A DNA stretch of 5,996 bases, from positions 1 through 5,996 of the forward strand of contig DCYK01000033.1 of the NCBI GenBank assembly GCA_002331045.1. The letters are read 5' to 3'. The DNA comes from Candidatus Saccharibacteria bacterium UBA2112. GTDB lineage: Bacteria; Patescibacteriota; Saccharimonadia; Saccharimonadales; Saccharimonadaceae. Numbering within the stretch: position 1 is the stretch's first letter; every line of letters begins with the position of its first letter. A model generated the notes under the pieces. It was given only the letters and a program-made list of their open reading frames with translations, searched no databases and was not told the DNA's origin. Shown in pieces: positions 1 through 5,996 of the stretch. A program made the position numbers and the translations under genes.

Positions 1-1283
1 CTCCCCATCATTGCCACGATCTGGCCAGTCTTTGTATCTTGGACCATGGCTGCTCCATTATTGAATCCGGCATAGTCAGGTACTTTCATACCATAGCGGG
101 GGTTTACGTCATTGAACATTTCCTTAAAGGATGCCTGGAGCTGTTTTTGAATGCGAAGATCTAGCGTGGTCGTTACTGTTAATCCACCACGACCAACCGT
201 TGCTTTGCCAAGTTCAGCCTCGAGCTGTGACCGTACCATCTGGACAAAATGAGGTGCCTTAATACCATCATATTGTGAAGTTTGCGGTAGGATCGTATCA
301 AGAATCGCAACTTTCTTGGCTTTTGCGGCCTCCTCTTTTTTAATATTGCCTAGCTCGGCCATAACGTCTAAGACTTTGTGTTGGCGAGCGATGAGTAGTT
401 CATGTCCTGCTGGATTATACGGGTCATACAATCCTGGTTGATTCGGTATGGCTGCGAGTAATGCAGATTGTTGAAGATTCAAATCCTTTGCATCGATACC
501 GAAGTATGTTTTTGCTGCTGACTGCACACCATTGCGTCGACCACCATACGGTGACTCATTCAGGTAGAGATTAAGGATCTGCTCTTTGTCATACATGCGC
601 TCAACTTCGATAGATAAGATTATCTCTTTAATCTTACGTGGAATACCTGCCAATCCTCGCTGCTGAGCTTCATCGGCAAAAAAGACTTGCTTGACAAGCT
701 GCTGGGTAAGCGTTGAGCCTCCTTGTGTGTCGCCGCCACTATAGTTATTAATGACGGCCCGAGTAATACCGGTAATACTGATACCTGCATGATTGTAGAA
801 GTCTCGATCCTCAATTGCGATCGTTGCTTGTTTCATGTAATCACTGATTTGATCACCTTCGACAACAAGCTTGTAATCTCCATCACCTTTATCTTCCCAC
901 AGCAGCGCATCGGCGCCACCTTCAGGGCCGCGCTGGTCGTAGTAGCGTGTCACTGTCGTGTGGACGCGTTTTGATAGTTCTTCGGGACGGATTGCATCAA
1001 GATCTTTTCGGAAATAGGCAAATAACGCACCAGCCATGAGTGCAAGTAGAAGGAGGATAACCCCAACTATCTTAAGAAGAAGAAATAAGCCTTTCTTACT
1101 AAACCAGAATCCAGCAACGCGTTTAGGATGAAGACGCGCTACGGTTCGTTTCAGGGGATGTTTTGGAAGCGTTGCTAAGTATTCGGCACGTTTTCGCTTC
1201 GTGGCGTCCTTTTTGACCTTTCGGGCCCGTACTAAATTGCTATATACACTGACTTTGCCAGTACGCCGTTTCTTCTGCGACAC
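1..1283 (-). CDS. Class A penicillin-binding protein (PBP1A-type peptidoglycan glycosyltransferase/transpeptidase), C-terminal part outside the window
   Basis: Bifunctional wall enzyme: the glycosyltransferase polymerises lipid II into glycan strands outside the membrane and the transpeptidase cross-links them. About 427 residues are visible. Residues 1-65 are cytoplasmic and very basic (about 22 Lys/Arg); residues 66-91 form one membrane anchor. The GT51 domain follows: EDRDFYNHAG at 158-167 with the expected catalytic Glu158, GGSTLTQQ at 188-195, RKIKE at 216-220 with Glu226 just after, KEQILNLYLN at 233-242 and SPYGG at 244-248. A GLTVTTTLD linker lies at 367-375. The transpeptidase domain begins near residue 408 (NNGAAMVQD), so its SxxK, SxN and KTG motifs lie beyond the left edge and cannot be checked. 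The GTG start at 1283-1281 is fixed: an in-frame TAA lies at 1292-1290 with no start codon between, and a GAGGG stands 9 bases upstream. It is divergent from tyrS. PBP1A naming is from motif order; symbols differ between genomes (mrcA, ponA, pbpF), so none is given. Confidence 0.95.
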   Translation of the reverse strand, partial: MSQKKRRTGKVSVYSNLVRARKVKKDATKRKRAEYLATLPKHPLKRTVARLHPKRVAGFWFSKKGLFLLLKIVGVILLLLALMAGALFAYFRKDLDAIRPEELSKRVHTTVTRYYDQRGPEGGADALLWEDKGDGDYKLVVEGDQISDYMKQATIAIEDRDFYNHAGISITGITRAVINNYSGGDTQGGSTLTQQLVKQVFFADEAQQRGLAGIPRKIKEIILSIEVERMYDKEQILNLYLNESPYGGRRNGVQSAAKTYFGIDAKDLNLQQSALLAAIPNQPGLYDPYNPAGHELLIARQHKVLDVMAELGNIKKEEAAKAKKVAILDTILPQTSQYDGIKAPHFVQMVRSQLEAELGKATVGRGGLTVTTTLDLRIQKQLQASFKEMFNDVNPRYGMKVPDYAGFNNGAAMVQDTKTGQIVAMMG

Positions 1284-1292
1284 GTTTGTTTA

Positions 1293-1297
1293 CCCTC
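1293..1297 (-). promoter_or_regulatory. Shine-Dalgarno of the PBP gene
   Basis: On the minus strand GAGGG is followed by nine bases (TAAACAAAC) and then GTG. It supports the GTG start, which is also the only start available after the in-frame stop at 1292-1290. Confidence 0.7.
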
Positions 1298-1316
1298 ATA
1301 AGCACTATTATCACTC

Positions 1317-1343
1317 ATTATAGCACCAAAACGCTGGTGACAA
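1317..1343 (-). promoter_or_regulatory. Promoter of the PBP gene (extended -10)
   Basis: The minus strand carries TGC plus a perfect TATAAT (-10 at 1322-1317, TGC at 1325-1323). A TTGTCA, five of six to the sigma-70-type -35 consensus, lies at 1343-1338. The spacer is 15 bases, shorter than the ideal 17, which the TGn extension may offset. The predicted transcription start is near 1310, giving a leader of about 27 bases that includes the GAGGG. Predicted from consensus only. Confidence 0.6.
1324..1339. repeat. Short inverted repeat in the divergent promoter region
   Basis: CACCA at 1324-1328 and TGGTG at 1335-1339 are exact reverse complements around a six-base centre (AAACGC). The repeat sits in the spacer of the PBP promoter and just upstream of the tyrS -10. 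Five-base arms can arise by chance; it could be an operator half-site pair, but no regulator can be named. Confidence 0.35.
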
Positions 1344-1361
1344 TAGCAAATCTGGTACAAT
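1334..1361 (+). repeat. Imperfect direct repeat CTGGT(G)ACAAT upstream of tyrS
   Basis: CTGGTGACAAT at 1334-1344 recurs as CTGGTACAAT at 1352-1361, differing by one inserted G, with starts 18 bases apart. The second copy contains the predicted tyrS -10 (TACAAT). It may be a duplicated promoter element, a pair of protein-binding sites, or coincidence. Confidence 0.4.
1353..1361 (+). promoter_or_regulatory. Extended -10 of tyrS, probably giving a leaderless mRNA
   Basis: TGG followed by TACAAT (1356-1361) matches the TGnTANNNT extended -10. No -35 hexamer is visible at 16-18 bases; GTGACA at 1337-1342 is only 13 bases away. Seven bases after the hexamer's last base is 1368, the A of the second ATG of tyrS. 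There is no Shine-Dalgarno between this element and the gene. Confidence 0.55.
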
Positions 1362-2582
1362 ATGAGCATGTCTTTATCGCAAGAATTAAGCTGGCGTGGA
1401 TTCGTAAATCAAACGACGTATGACGACGTCACGATACTGGATGACGAGCCAGTTGCGTTTTATTGGGGTGTTGATCCTAGTGCAGATAGTATGCATATAG
1501 GGCAGTTAGCTATGGCAATGATGATCCGGCATTTTATCGCACATGGACACAAGGCAACGCTGCTTGTTGGTGGTGCGACTGGTATGGTGGGTGATCCCGA
1601 CGGAAAAGATGAGGAGCGAGAATTAAAAACGATCGAAGAAATCGAACACAATAAAGCCGGGATTGCCGAGCAATACAAACGACTATTTAATGATCAGTCA
1701 TTTGCAATTGTCGACAATTATGACTGGTTTCAAGATATGAACTACCTTACCTTTCTGCGTGATGTTGGTAAGCATGTTCCTGTGAGTTCAATGCTTGGTC
1801 GAGAGTTTATACAGACGAGGCTAGGGGAAGGCGGCAAGGGCATCAGTTATGCAGAATTCAGCTATTCTTTAATCCAGGGATATGACTTCTTGCATCTATT
1901 TAGAGAGAAAAATATTACGTTACAGATTGCTGGCGCTGATCAATGGGGTAATAGTGTGACGGGTATTCAGTTAATTCGTCGAATCGAAAATGCCGAGGCG
2001 CACGTATGGACTGCTCCGCTCATTATCAACAAAGTGACGGGAAAAAAATTCGGGAAAAGTGAAGAAGGCGCCATATGGCTCGATCCGAAGAAGACAAGTG
2101 TGTATCAATTTTACCAATTCTGGTTGAATGTTGATGATGAAGGAGTGATAGATTATGTAAAGATCTACACGCTTCTTAATCATGAAGATATTGAGAGATT
2201 GATCGATAAACAAAAGGCTGATCCAGCGGCACGTGATGCACAGAAAACACTTGCGTACGAAGTGACGAAACTGGTTCATGGCGAGCAGGCAGCCGAAAGT
2301 GCAAGGCGCGTGACGGGCGTACTGTTTGGCGGCCAAGCCTTCGCAAACTTGTCAGCAGACGATCTTGAGCTACTGGCAACAGAAATCCCCGCTGCGCATC
2401 TCGGCAGTACATTGGTAGATACCCTGACTGATAGTAGTATTGTTGCGAGTAAGGGTGAGGCGAGGCGACTGATTCTGGGCGGTGCGATCTCTGTTAATGG
2501 CGAGAAAGTATTAGACGATATGACCTTGTCGACGCCAAGCCTCATAAAAAAAGGGAAGAACAGTTTTCTCCTCGTCAAATGA
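1362..2582 (+). CDS. tyrS: Tyrosyl-tRNA synthetase
   Basis: Class I aminoacyl-tRNA synthetase of the cytoplasm; it activates tyrosine with ATP and charges tRNA-Tyr. The 406 residues fit the bacterial family (about 400-425). Visible hallmarks are the tyrosine pocket and HIGH-type motif (YWGVDPSADS at 34-43, then MHIGQ at 44-48), YSLIQGYD at 168-175, GADQWGN at 191-197, and KFGKS at 229-233, the KMSKS counterpart. The C-terminal part, from about residue 350 (KGEARRLILGG, then ISVNGEKV), is an S4-like RNA-binding domain contacting the tRNA. The stop is TGA, with an in-frame TAA two codons on. The start is uncertain: ATG 1362 abuts the -10 hexamer and would lie upstream of the predicted transcript, so ATG 1368 (MSLSQELSW, 404 residues) is the better candidate. 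No Shine-Dalgarno precedes either. It is divergent from the PBP gene and 48 bases upstream of the mutase gene. Confidence 0.97.
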   Translation: MSMSLSQELSWRGFVNQTTYDDVTILDDEPVAFYWGVDPSADSMHIGQLAMAMMIRHFIAHGHKATLLVGGATGMVGDPDGKDEERELKTIEEIEHNKAGIAEQYKRLFNDQSFAIVDNYDWFQDMNYLTFLRDVGKHVPVSSMLGREFIQTRLGEGGKGISYAEFSYSLIQGYDFLHLFREKNITLQIAGADQWGNSVTGIQLIRRIENAEAHVWTAPLIINKVTGKKFGKSEEGAIWLDPKKTSVYQFYQFWLNVDDEGVIDYVKIYTLLNHEDIERLIDKQKADPAARDAQKTLAYEVTKLVHGEQAAESARRVTGVLFGGQAFANLSADDLELLATEIPAAHLGSTLVDTLTDSSIVASKGEARRLILGGAISVNGEKVLDDMTLSTPSLIKKGKNSFLLVK

Positions 2583-2600
2583 TGGTAAACGTGGTATAAT
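2572..2600 (+). promoter_or_regulatory. Promoter of the phosphohexomutase gene
   Basis: TCGTCA at 2572-2577 (four of six to the -35 consensus) is separated by 17 bases from a perfect TATAAT at 2595-2600, which also carries a TGG extension at 2592-2594. The predicted transcription start is near 2607, for a leader of about 24 bases. The -35 lies inside the last codons of tyrS. This suggests the mutase gene is transcribed independently as well as by any readthrough from tyrS. Confidence 0.7.
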
Positions 2601-2619
2601 CAACATTCGACGATCTGAT

Positions 2620-2628
2620 AAGGAGGGG
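2620..2628 (+). promoter_or_regulatory. Strong Shine-Dalgarno of the phosphohexomutase gene
   Basis: AAGGAGGGG lies directly before TA and the ATG at 2631. The core AGGAGG (2621-2626) leaves a four-base spacer, which is short but usable. It contrasts with tyrS and recG, which have none, and shows that the organism uses anti-Shine-Dalgarno pairing. Confidence 0.8.
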
Positions 2629-2630
2629 TA

Positions 2631-4415
2631 ATGACACTATCTGAAGCTGCCGCGAAACATTTGTCTGCTGACGCGGTCAAAAATATTAATGAGTGGCTCA
2701 CGCAGCCAAAGTACGAGCAGTACCGCAGCGAACTCGAAACAATGATTTCTGATGAGAAATGGAAAGAGCTGGAAGATGCTTTCTTTAAGATAATCGAATT
2801 TGGCACAGGTGGACGGCGCGGCATGACCGGCATTGGTTCGAATCGGATTAATCGTGTGACGATTGGCGAATCTGCGCAAGCGTTGTGTGAGTATGCAGCC
2901 GAACATGATGCCGATGCCCCTACAAAAGGTGTTGTGATCGCTTGTGATACACGACTAAGCTCGCCGGAGTTGAGTAAATATACAGCACAAGTGTGCGTGG
3001 CTGCCGGCTTCAAGACATATATATTTGATTCGTTTCGTGCGACTCCAGAATTAAGCTTTGCGGTGCGGCACTTGGGGGCAGCAATTGGTATCGTTATTAG
3101 CGCGAGTCATAATCCACCTGCTGATAATGGCTTTAAGGCATACTGGTCTGACGGGGGGCAGTTAGTTGCGCCACACGATAAGGGTGTGCTGGCAAAAGCG
3201 GCGTTAATCACAGAGGTGAAAGATGCCGATTATGATAGCGCCGTACAATCTGGTGATATACACATCATTGGCAAGGAGGTGGATGAGGCATATATTGCTG
3301 CTGCAGTGGCGCAAGCGGAGGGTGACCAACGCGAGCTGTCGATTGTCTATTCCCCACTGCATGGTGCTGGTCAGACCAATACGCTTCCTGTATTGCAAGC
3401 CGCGGGTTTTAAAGATATTTCGTTAGTGCAAGACCAGATGATACCTGATGGGCATTTCCCGACGATAGAGAATAATAAGGCAAATCCTGAAGAGCGTGCA
3501 GCGAATGATCGCGCTGTCGCGCAAATGTTAGCCGAAGATGCCGATATCGCAATTACAAACGATCCAGATGCTGATCGGATTGGGGTTATGGTGCATGCAG
3601 CAAAGCGTCCAATCTATTTGAATGGTAATCAGTCGGCCGTCCTAGCTGCGGATTATGTTTTGGCAAAAAAACAACAAAAGCATCAACTAGATGGTCGACA
3701 GTATATTGCAAAGACGATTGTTACGACTGACATGCTCGAGGCCCTGGCGGATCATTACGGTGTACGCTGTTATGGTAACTTTCTTGTTGGATTTAAATAT
3801 ATCGGAGAGCTGATTCATAACAAAGAGAATACAGATGAGGAATTTGTTATAGGTGGCGAAGAAAGCTATGGCTTGCTAAAGGGTGACTACGCACGTGATA
3901 AAGATGGGGCGGCGGGAGCATTGCCTTTGGCTGAGTATGCAGCAGAATTACGTGCAGATAATAAAACGCTCTATGATCGTTTGCTTGAACTCTACCGAGA
4001 GCATGGTCTATACGTCGAACGGCTTGATAATATCCAGAGTCCCGGTGCTGATGGCTTCGAGCGTATGCAGTACATCATGAGAGAACTTCGCGAACACCCA
4101 CCAACGCACGTTGGGGAGCATGCAGTGACTGCTCTTTTGGATTATGCGGATGTAACGCGACGGGAAATAGCAAGTGGTGAATCAGAGAAAATCGATTGCA
4201 TCAAGGGCAACGTTGTCGTATTAGAATTTGGTGATCCACGATGTCGTATTACCGTACGGCCAAGTGGCACGGAACCAAAGATCAAGTTTTATGTTCAGTG
4301 GTTCGTCGAAGCTCGCAGTGATGATTTAAGTGACATCGAAGAGCAGTATGAAGAAATGAATGAGCATATAGAGGTCATGTCACGTGAGCTTGAGGGCATT
4401 CTCTTTGAGTCCTAA
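2631..4415 (+). CDS. Alpha-D-phosphohexomutase, PgcA/PGM2-like (phosphoglucomutase/phosphomannomutase)
   Basis: Cytoplasmic enzyme that moves phosphate between C1 and C6 (or C5) of a sugar phosphate through a phosphoserine, typically glucose-1-P and glucose-6-P, with mannose or pentose phosphates possible. The 594 residues suit the PgcA/PGM2 branch. All four active-site loops are intact: SASHNP at 157-162 with catalytic Ser159, the Mg-binding loop DPDADR at 311-316, the sugar-binding loop GEESYG at 409-414 followed by a YARDKDG stretch, and the phosphate-binding loop RPSGTEPK at 543-550. An N-terminal GTGGRRG at 58-64 corresponds to the GTGGLRG of PgcA-type enzymes. Residues 1-55 form a probable helical extension, and the acidic tail (about 557-594) looks helical. 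ATG 2631 is set by the adjacent AAGGAGGGG. It has its own promoter and lies 25 bases before recG. Substrate preference cannot be read from sequence, so pgm, pgcA or manB is not assigned. Confidence 0.93.
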   Translation: MTLSEAAAKHLSADAVKNINEWLTQPKYEQYRSELETMISDEKWKELEDAFFKIIEFGTGGRRGMTGIGSNRINRVTIGESAQALCEYAAEHDADAPTKGVVIACDTRLSSPELSKYTAQVCVAAGFKTYIFDSFRATPELSFAVRHLGAAIGIVISASHNPPADNGFKAYWSDGGQLVAPHDKGVLAKAALITEVKDADYDSAVQSGDIHIIGKEVDEAYIAAAVAQAEGDQRELSIVYSPLHGAGQTNTLPVLQAAGFKDISLVQDQMIPDGHFPTIENNKANPEERAANDRAVAQMLAEDADIAITNDPDADRIGVMVHAAKRPIYLNGNQSAVLAADYVLAKKQQKHQLDGRQYIAKTIVTTDMLEALADHYGVRCYGNFLVGFKYIGELIHNKENTDEEFVIGGEESYGLLKGDYARDKDGAAGALPLAEYAAELRADNKTLYDRLLELYREHGLYVERLDNIQSPGADGFERMQYIMRELREHPPTHVGEHAVTALLDYADVTRREIASGESEKIDCIKGNVVVLEFGDPRCRITVRPSGTEPKIKFYVQWFVEARSDDLSDIEEQYEEMNEHIEVMSRELEGILFES

Positions 4416-4434
4416 CCTAATGGACTGCTAAGAT
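4405..4434 (+). promoter_or_regulatory. Promoter of recG, probably giving a leaderless mRNA
   Basis: TTGAGT at 4405-4410 (four of six to the -35) lies 18 bases from TAAGAT at 4429-4434, with a TGC extension at 4426-4428. Seven bases past the hexamer is 4441, the A of the recG ATG. A competing hexamer, TAGAAT at 4434-4439, would place the start inside the gene and is less likely. The -35 overlaps the last codons of the mutase gene. No Shine-Dalgarno is present in the 25-base gap. Confidence 0.5.
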
Positions 4435-4440
4435 AGAATC

Positions 4441-5996
4441 ATGAACCCAAGGTTACGACTTGAAGCGATCAAAGGGGTTGGTCCAAAAACGGCATTACAG
4501 TTTGCAGCGGCGGGGATTGAGACAGTTGAAGACCTCGTACTATTTCTGCCGCGTAAATATGAGGATTATTCGCAGGTTGTCGCCATACGAGATATTCGAC
4601 CAGGCAAACAGACGATCAGGGCGAGGTGCGAGAAGATAGAGACAAAGCGGGTACGGCGGGGGCTTCAAATAACCACGGCAGTTCTCACTGATGGGTCGGG
4701 TAAATTACAAGCAGTATGGTTTAACCAGCCTTATCGAGCGGGACAGCTAGGGGGCGACGAAGAATTCTACTTTTCGGGGGAGTTTGAGTTCAGTTTCAAT
4801 CGCTATCAGCTCACGAACCCTAGTACGGAGCAAGTAAGTGCAACGCCCGTGTCAACCGATAGAATTGTTCCAGTATATCGAGCTATAAAAGGGCTCAAGA
4901 GTCAAGTCGTGCGCAAGGTGCTGATCGAGCTAAAACCTTATATTACAATGCTAGATGAGACATTGCCGCAAGATATCGTGGCAAACGAAAAGTTGTTATC
5001 GTATGCCGATGCGCTTCTTGCACTGCATTTCCCAAAAGTAGCAAGAGATGTTGAGCGGGGTCAGGAACGAATTGCGTATGAAGAGCTGTTTAGCCTGTTA
5101 CTGGCGGCGCAGCTGAACAAACGGGAAAACGCAAGCCTAATTGGCTGGACTATCCATTTCGACAAAGATGCTGTACGTAAATTTGTCGCGCAGCTGCCGT
5201 TTCAGTTGACAGATGCTCAGCGGCGTGCAGCGTGGGAGATACTGCAGGATTTTGAGCGTGAGATGCCAATGAACCGGCTATTGCAAGGTGATGTAGGGAG
5301 CGGTAAGACGGTCGTTGCAGGCCTTGCTGCTCGCCAAGCGGCTAGTAAAGGCTTTCAATCTGCGCTTATGGCGCCAACCGAGATCCTAGCCTCACAGCAT
5401 GCCGAGACACTATCGAATTTGTTGCAACCCCTTGGAGTATCTGTTGGTTTACTAACTGGCAGTGTTAAAGGTAAGAAACGTGAACAGCTATACGAACAGA
5501 TTGCGACGGGTAATGTTGCTGTTGTCGTGGGAACGCACGCATTGATTCAGGAAGCGGTAAGGTTCCATCGACTCGGCTTTGTTGTTATCGATGAACAACA
5601 TCGGTTTGGGGTGGCGCAGCGACAGGAGTTGTTGAAAAAATCTGAGCGTATGCCTCACTTATTGACGATGACAGCAACGCCAATACCTCGCAGTCTTGCA
5701 CTGACAGTATACGGCGAGCTCGATATAAGTATTCTTGATCAACGGCCAGCCGGCCGCAAACCAATTCAGACAAAAATATGGTCACCGATCAGTCGTGGCA
5801 AGTTATATGAGCTCATCGAAGAACAACTAGCAAAGGGTCGGCAGGCGTATGTTATCTGTACGCTCATTGACGATAATCCAACACTTGAACAAAAAAGTGT
5901 CCAAGAGGAGTATAAGAAATTACAATCCGGGCCCTTCAATCATCGACGAATTGGTCTGCTTCACGGTAAATTAAAGCCTGTCGAAAAAGAGACAGT
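4441..5996 (+). CDS. recG: ATP-dependent DNA helicase RecG, C-terminal part outside the window
   Basis: Superfamily 2 translocase that remodels stalled replication forks and branch-migrates Holliday junctions. About 518 residues are visible of a family length near 690. The N-terminus has a helix-hairpin-helix-like IKGVGPKTA at 10-18 and FLPRKYEDY at 35-43, followed by the OB-fold wedge region (about 60-150) that contacts branched DNA. The motor then follows: a Q-motif-like LTDAQRRA from 256, Walker A GDVGSGKT at 283-290, APTEILASQH from 311, GTHALIQE at 364-371, the DEQHRFG Walker B box at 384-390 (typical of RecG), and TATPIPRS at 411-418. The second motor domain begins with QAYVICTLID, and the visible part ends in GLLHGKLKP at 505-513. 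The later motifs (V, VI and the TRG hairpin) lie beyond the right edge. ATG 4441 is the first start after an in-frame TAA at 4429-4431; it has no Shine-Dalgarno. Confidence 0.96.
   Translation, partial: MNPRLRLEAIKGVGPKTALQFAAAGIETVEDLVLFLPRKYEDYSQVVAIRDIRPGKQTIRARCEKIETKRVRRGLQITTAVLTDGSGKLQAVWFNQPYRAGQLGGDEEFYFSGEFEFSFNRYQLTNPSTEQVSATPVSTDRIVPVYRAIKGLKSQVVRKVLIELKPYITMLDETLPQDIVANEKLLSYADALLALHFPKVARDVERGQERIAYEELFSLLLAAQLNKRENASLIGWTIHFDKDAVRKFVAQLPFQLTDAQRRAAWEILQDFEREMPMNRLLQGDVGSGKTVVAGLAARQAASKGFQSALMAPTEILASQHAETLSNLLQPLGVSVGLLTGSVKGKKREQLYEQIATGNVAVVVGTHALIQEAVRFHRLGFVVIDEQHRFGVAQRQELLKKSERMPHLLTMTATPIPRSLALTVYGELDISILDQRPAGRKPIQTKIWSPISRGKLYELIEEQLAKGRQAYVICTLIDDNPTLEQKSVQEEYKKLQSGPFNHRRIGLLHGKLKPVEKET

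Noticed and set aside
723..974. Plus-strand open frame of 83 codons opposite the PBP gene
   Set aside because: It is fully antisense to the glycosyltransferase domain of the PBP, whose motifs are continuous on the other strand.
1971..2336. Minus-strand open frame of 121 codons inside tyrS
   Set aside because: It lies antisense to an unambiguous tyrS, has no recognisable domain or Shine-Dalgarno, and its composition looks like an out-of-frame read.
2580..2588. Possible TGA recoding, as in Gracilibacteria/SR1
   Set aside because: The tyrS TGA sits where the S4 domain normally ends, and the next in-frame stop is two codons on. The other three frames contain no internal TGA, and conserved glycines in the motifs use GGN codons. 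The standard code fits.
2600..3013. Minus-strand open frame of 137 codons across the mutase start
   Set aside because: It is antisense to the mutase N-terminus and covers that gene's promoter and Shine-Dalgarno. The Cys/Ser/Pro-rich product matches no family I recognise.
4434..4439. TAGAAT as the recG -10
   Set aside because: It resembles the consensus, but the predicted start (about 4446) would be inside recG and it lacks a -35 at good spacing. TGC-TAAGAT eight to five bases upstream fits better, though this cannot be settled by eye.
4416..4440. Terminator between the mutase gene and recG
   Set aside because: The 25 bases hold no GC-rich hairpin or T-run. The same is true of 2583-2630, so no intrinsic terminator is called.
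1..5996. A novel defence, mobile or RNA-based system
   Set aside because: All but roughly 150 bases are occupied by four well-known housekeeping families. I saw no tandem repeat array, tRNA-like fold, transposase, toxin-antitoxin pair or unexplained open region.

Overview
The window holds four protein-coding genes and almost no spare DNA. On the minus strand, running off the left edge, is a bifunctional class A penicillin-binding protein (PBP1A type). Reading rightward on the plus strand are tyrosyl-tRNA synthetase (tyrS), an alpha-D-phosphohexomutase of the PgcA/PGM2 type (phosphoglucomutase/phosphomannomutase), and the ATP-dependent helicase RecG, which runs off the right edge. Both edge genes are truncated only by the window and read without frameshifts or stops as far as they can be seen. 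No RNA gene, mobile element, CRISPR array, phage remnant or defence module was found.

Organism: the style of the proteins points to a Patescibacteria/CPR genome, most likely Candidatus Saccharibacteria (TM7). The PBP has a long, very basic cytoplasmic head and a wording around its glycosyltransferase motifs that resembles Saccharibacteria as I remember them. The genes are tightly packed, and base composition looks near-balanced by eye. This placement comes from recognition of protein style, not from a search. The genes read under the standard bacterial code; there is no sign of the TGA=Gly code of Gracilibacteria/SR1.

Layout: PBP1A (complement of 1-1283); a 78-base divergent promoter region (1284-1361) serving PBP1A leftward and tyrS rightward; tyrS (1362-2582); a 48-base gap with a promoter and a strong Shine-Dalgarno; phosphohexomutase (2631-4415); a 25-base gap; recG (from 4441). 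There is no gene-free stretch above 300 bases, and no convincing intrinsic terminator between the co-directional genes, so readthrough along tyrS, the mutase gene and recG is possible.

The most notable pattern is in the gaps. Each of the four genes is preceded by its own TGn-extended -10 element (TGCTATAAT, TGGTACAAT, TGGTATAAT, TGCTAAGAT). For the PBP and the mutase the predicted transcription start leaves a leader of about 25 bases with a purine-rich Shine-Dalgarno. For tyrS and recG there is no Shine-Dalgarno and the predicted transcription start falls on the A of an ATG, suggesting leaderless mRNAs. The four genes do not form one pathway: they are wall synthesis, translation, sugar-phosphate interconversion (which may feed wall or surface sugar synthesis) and replication-fork repair. 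I see no evidence of a previously undescribed system here.
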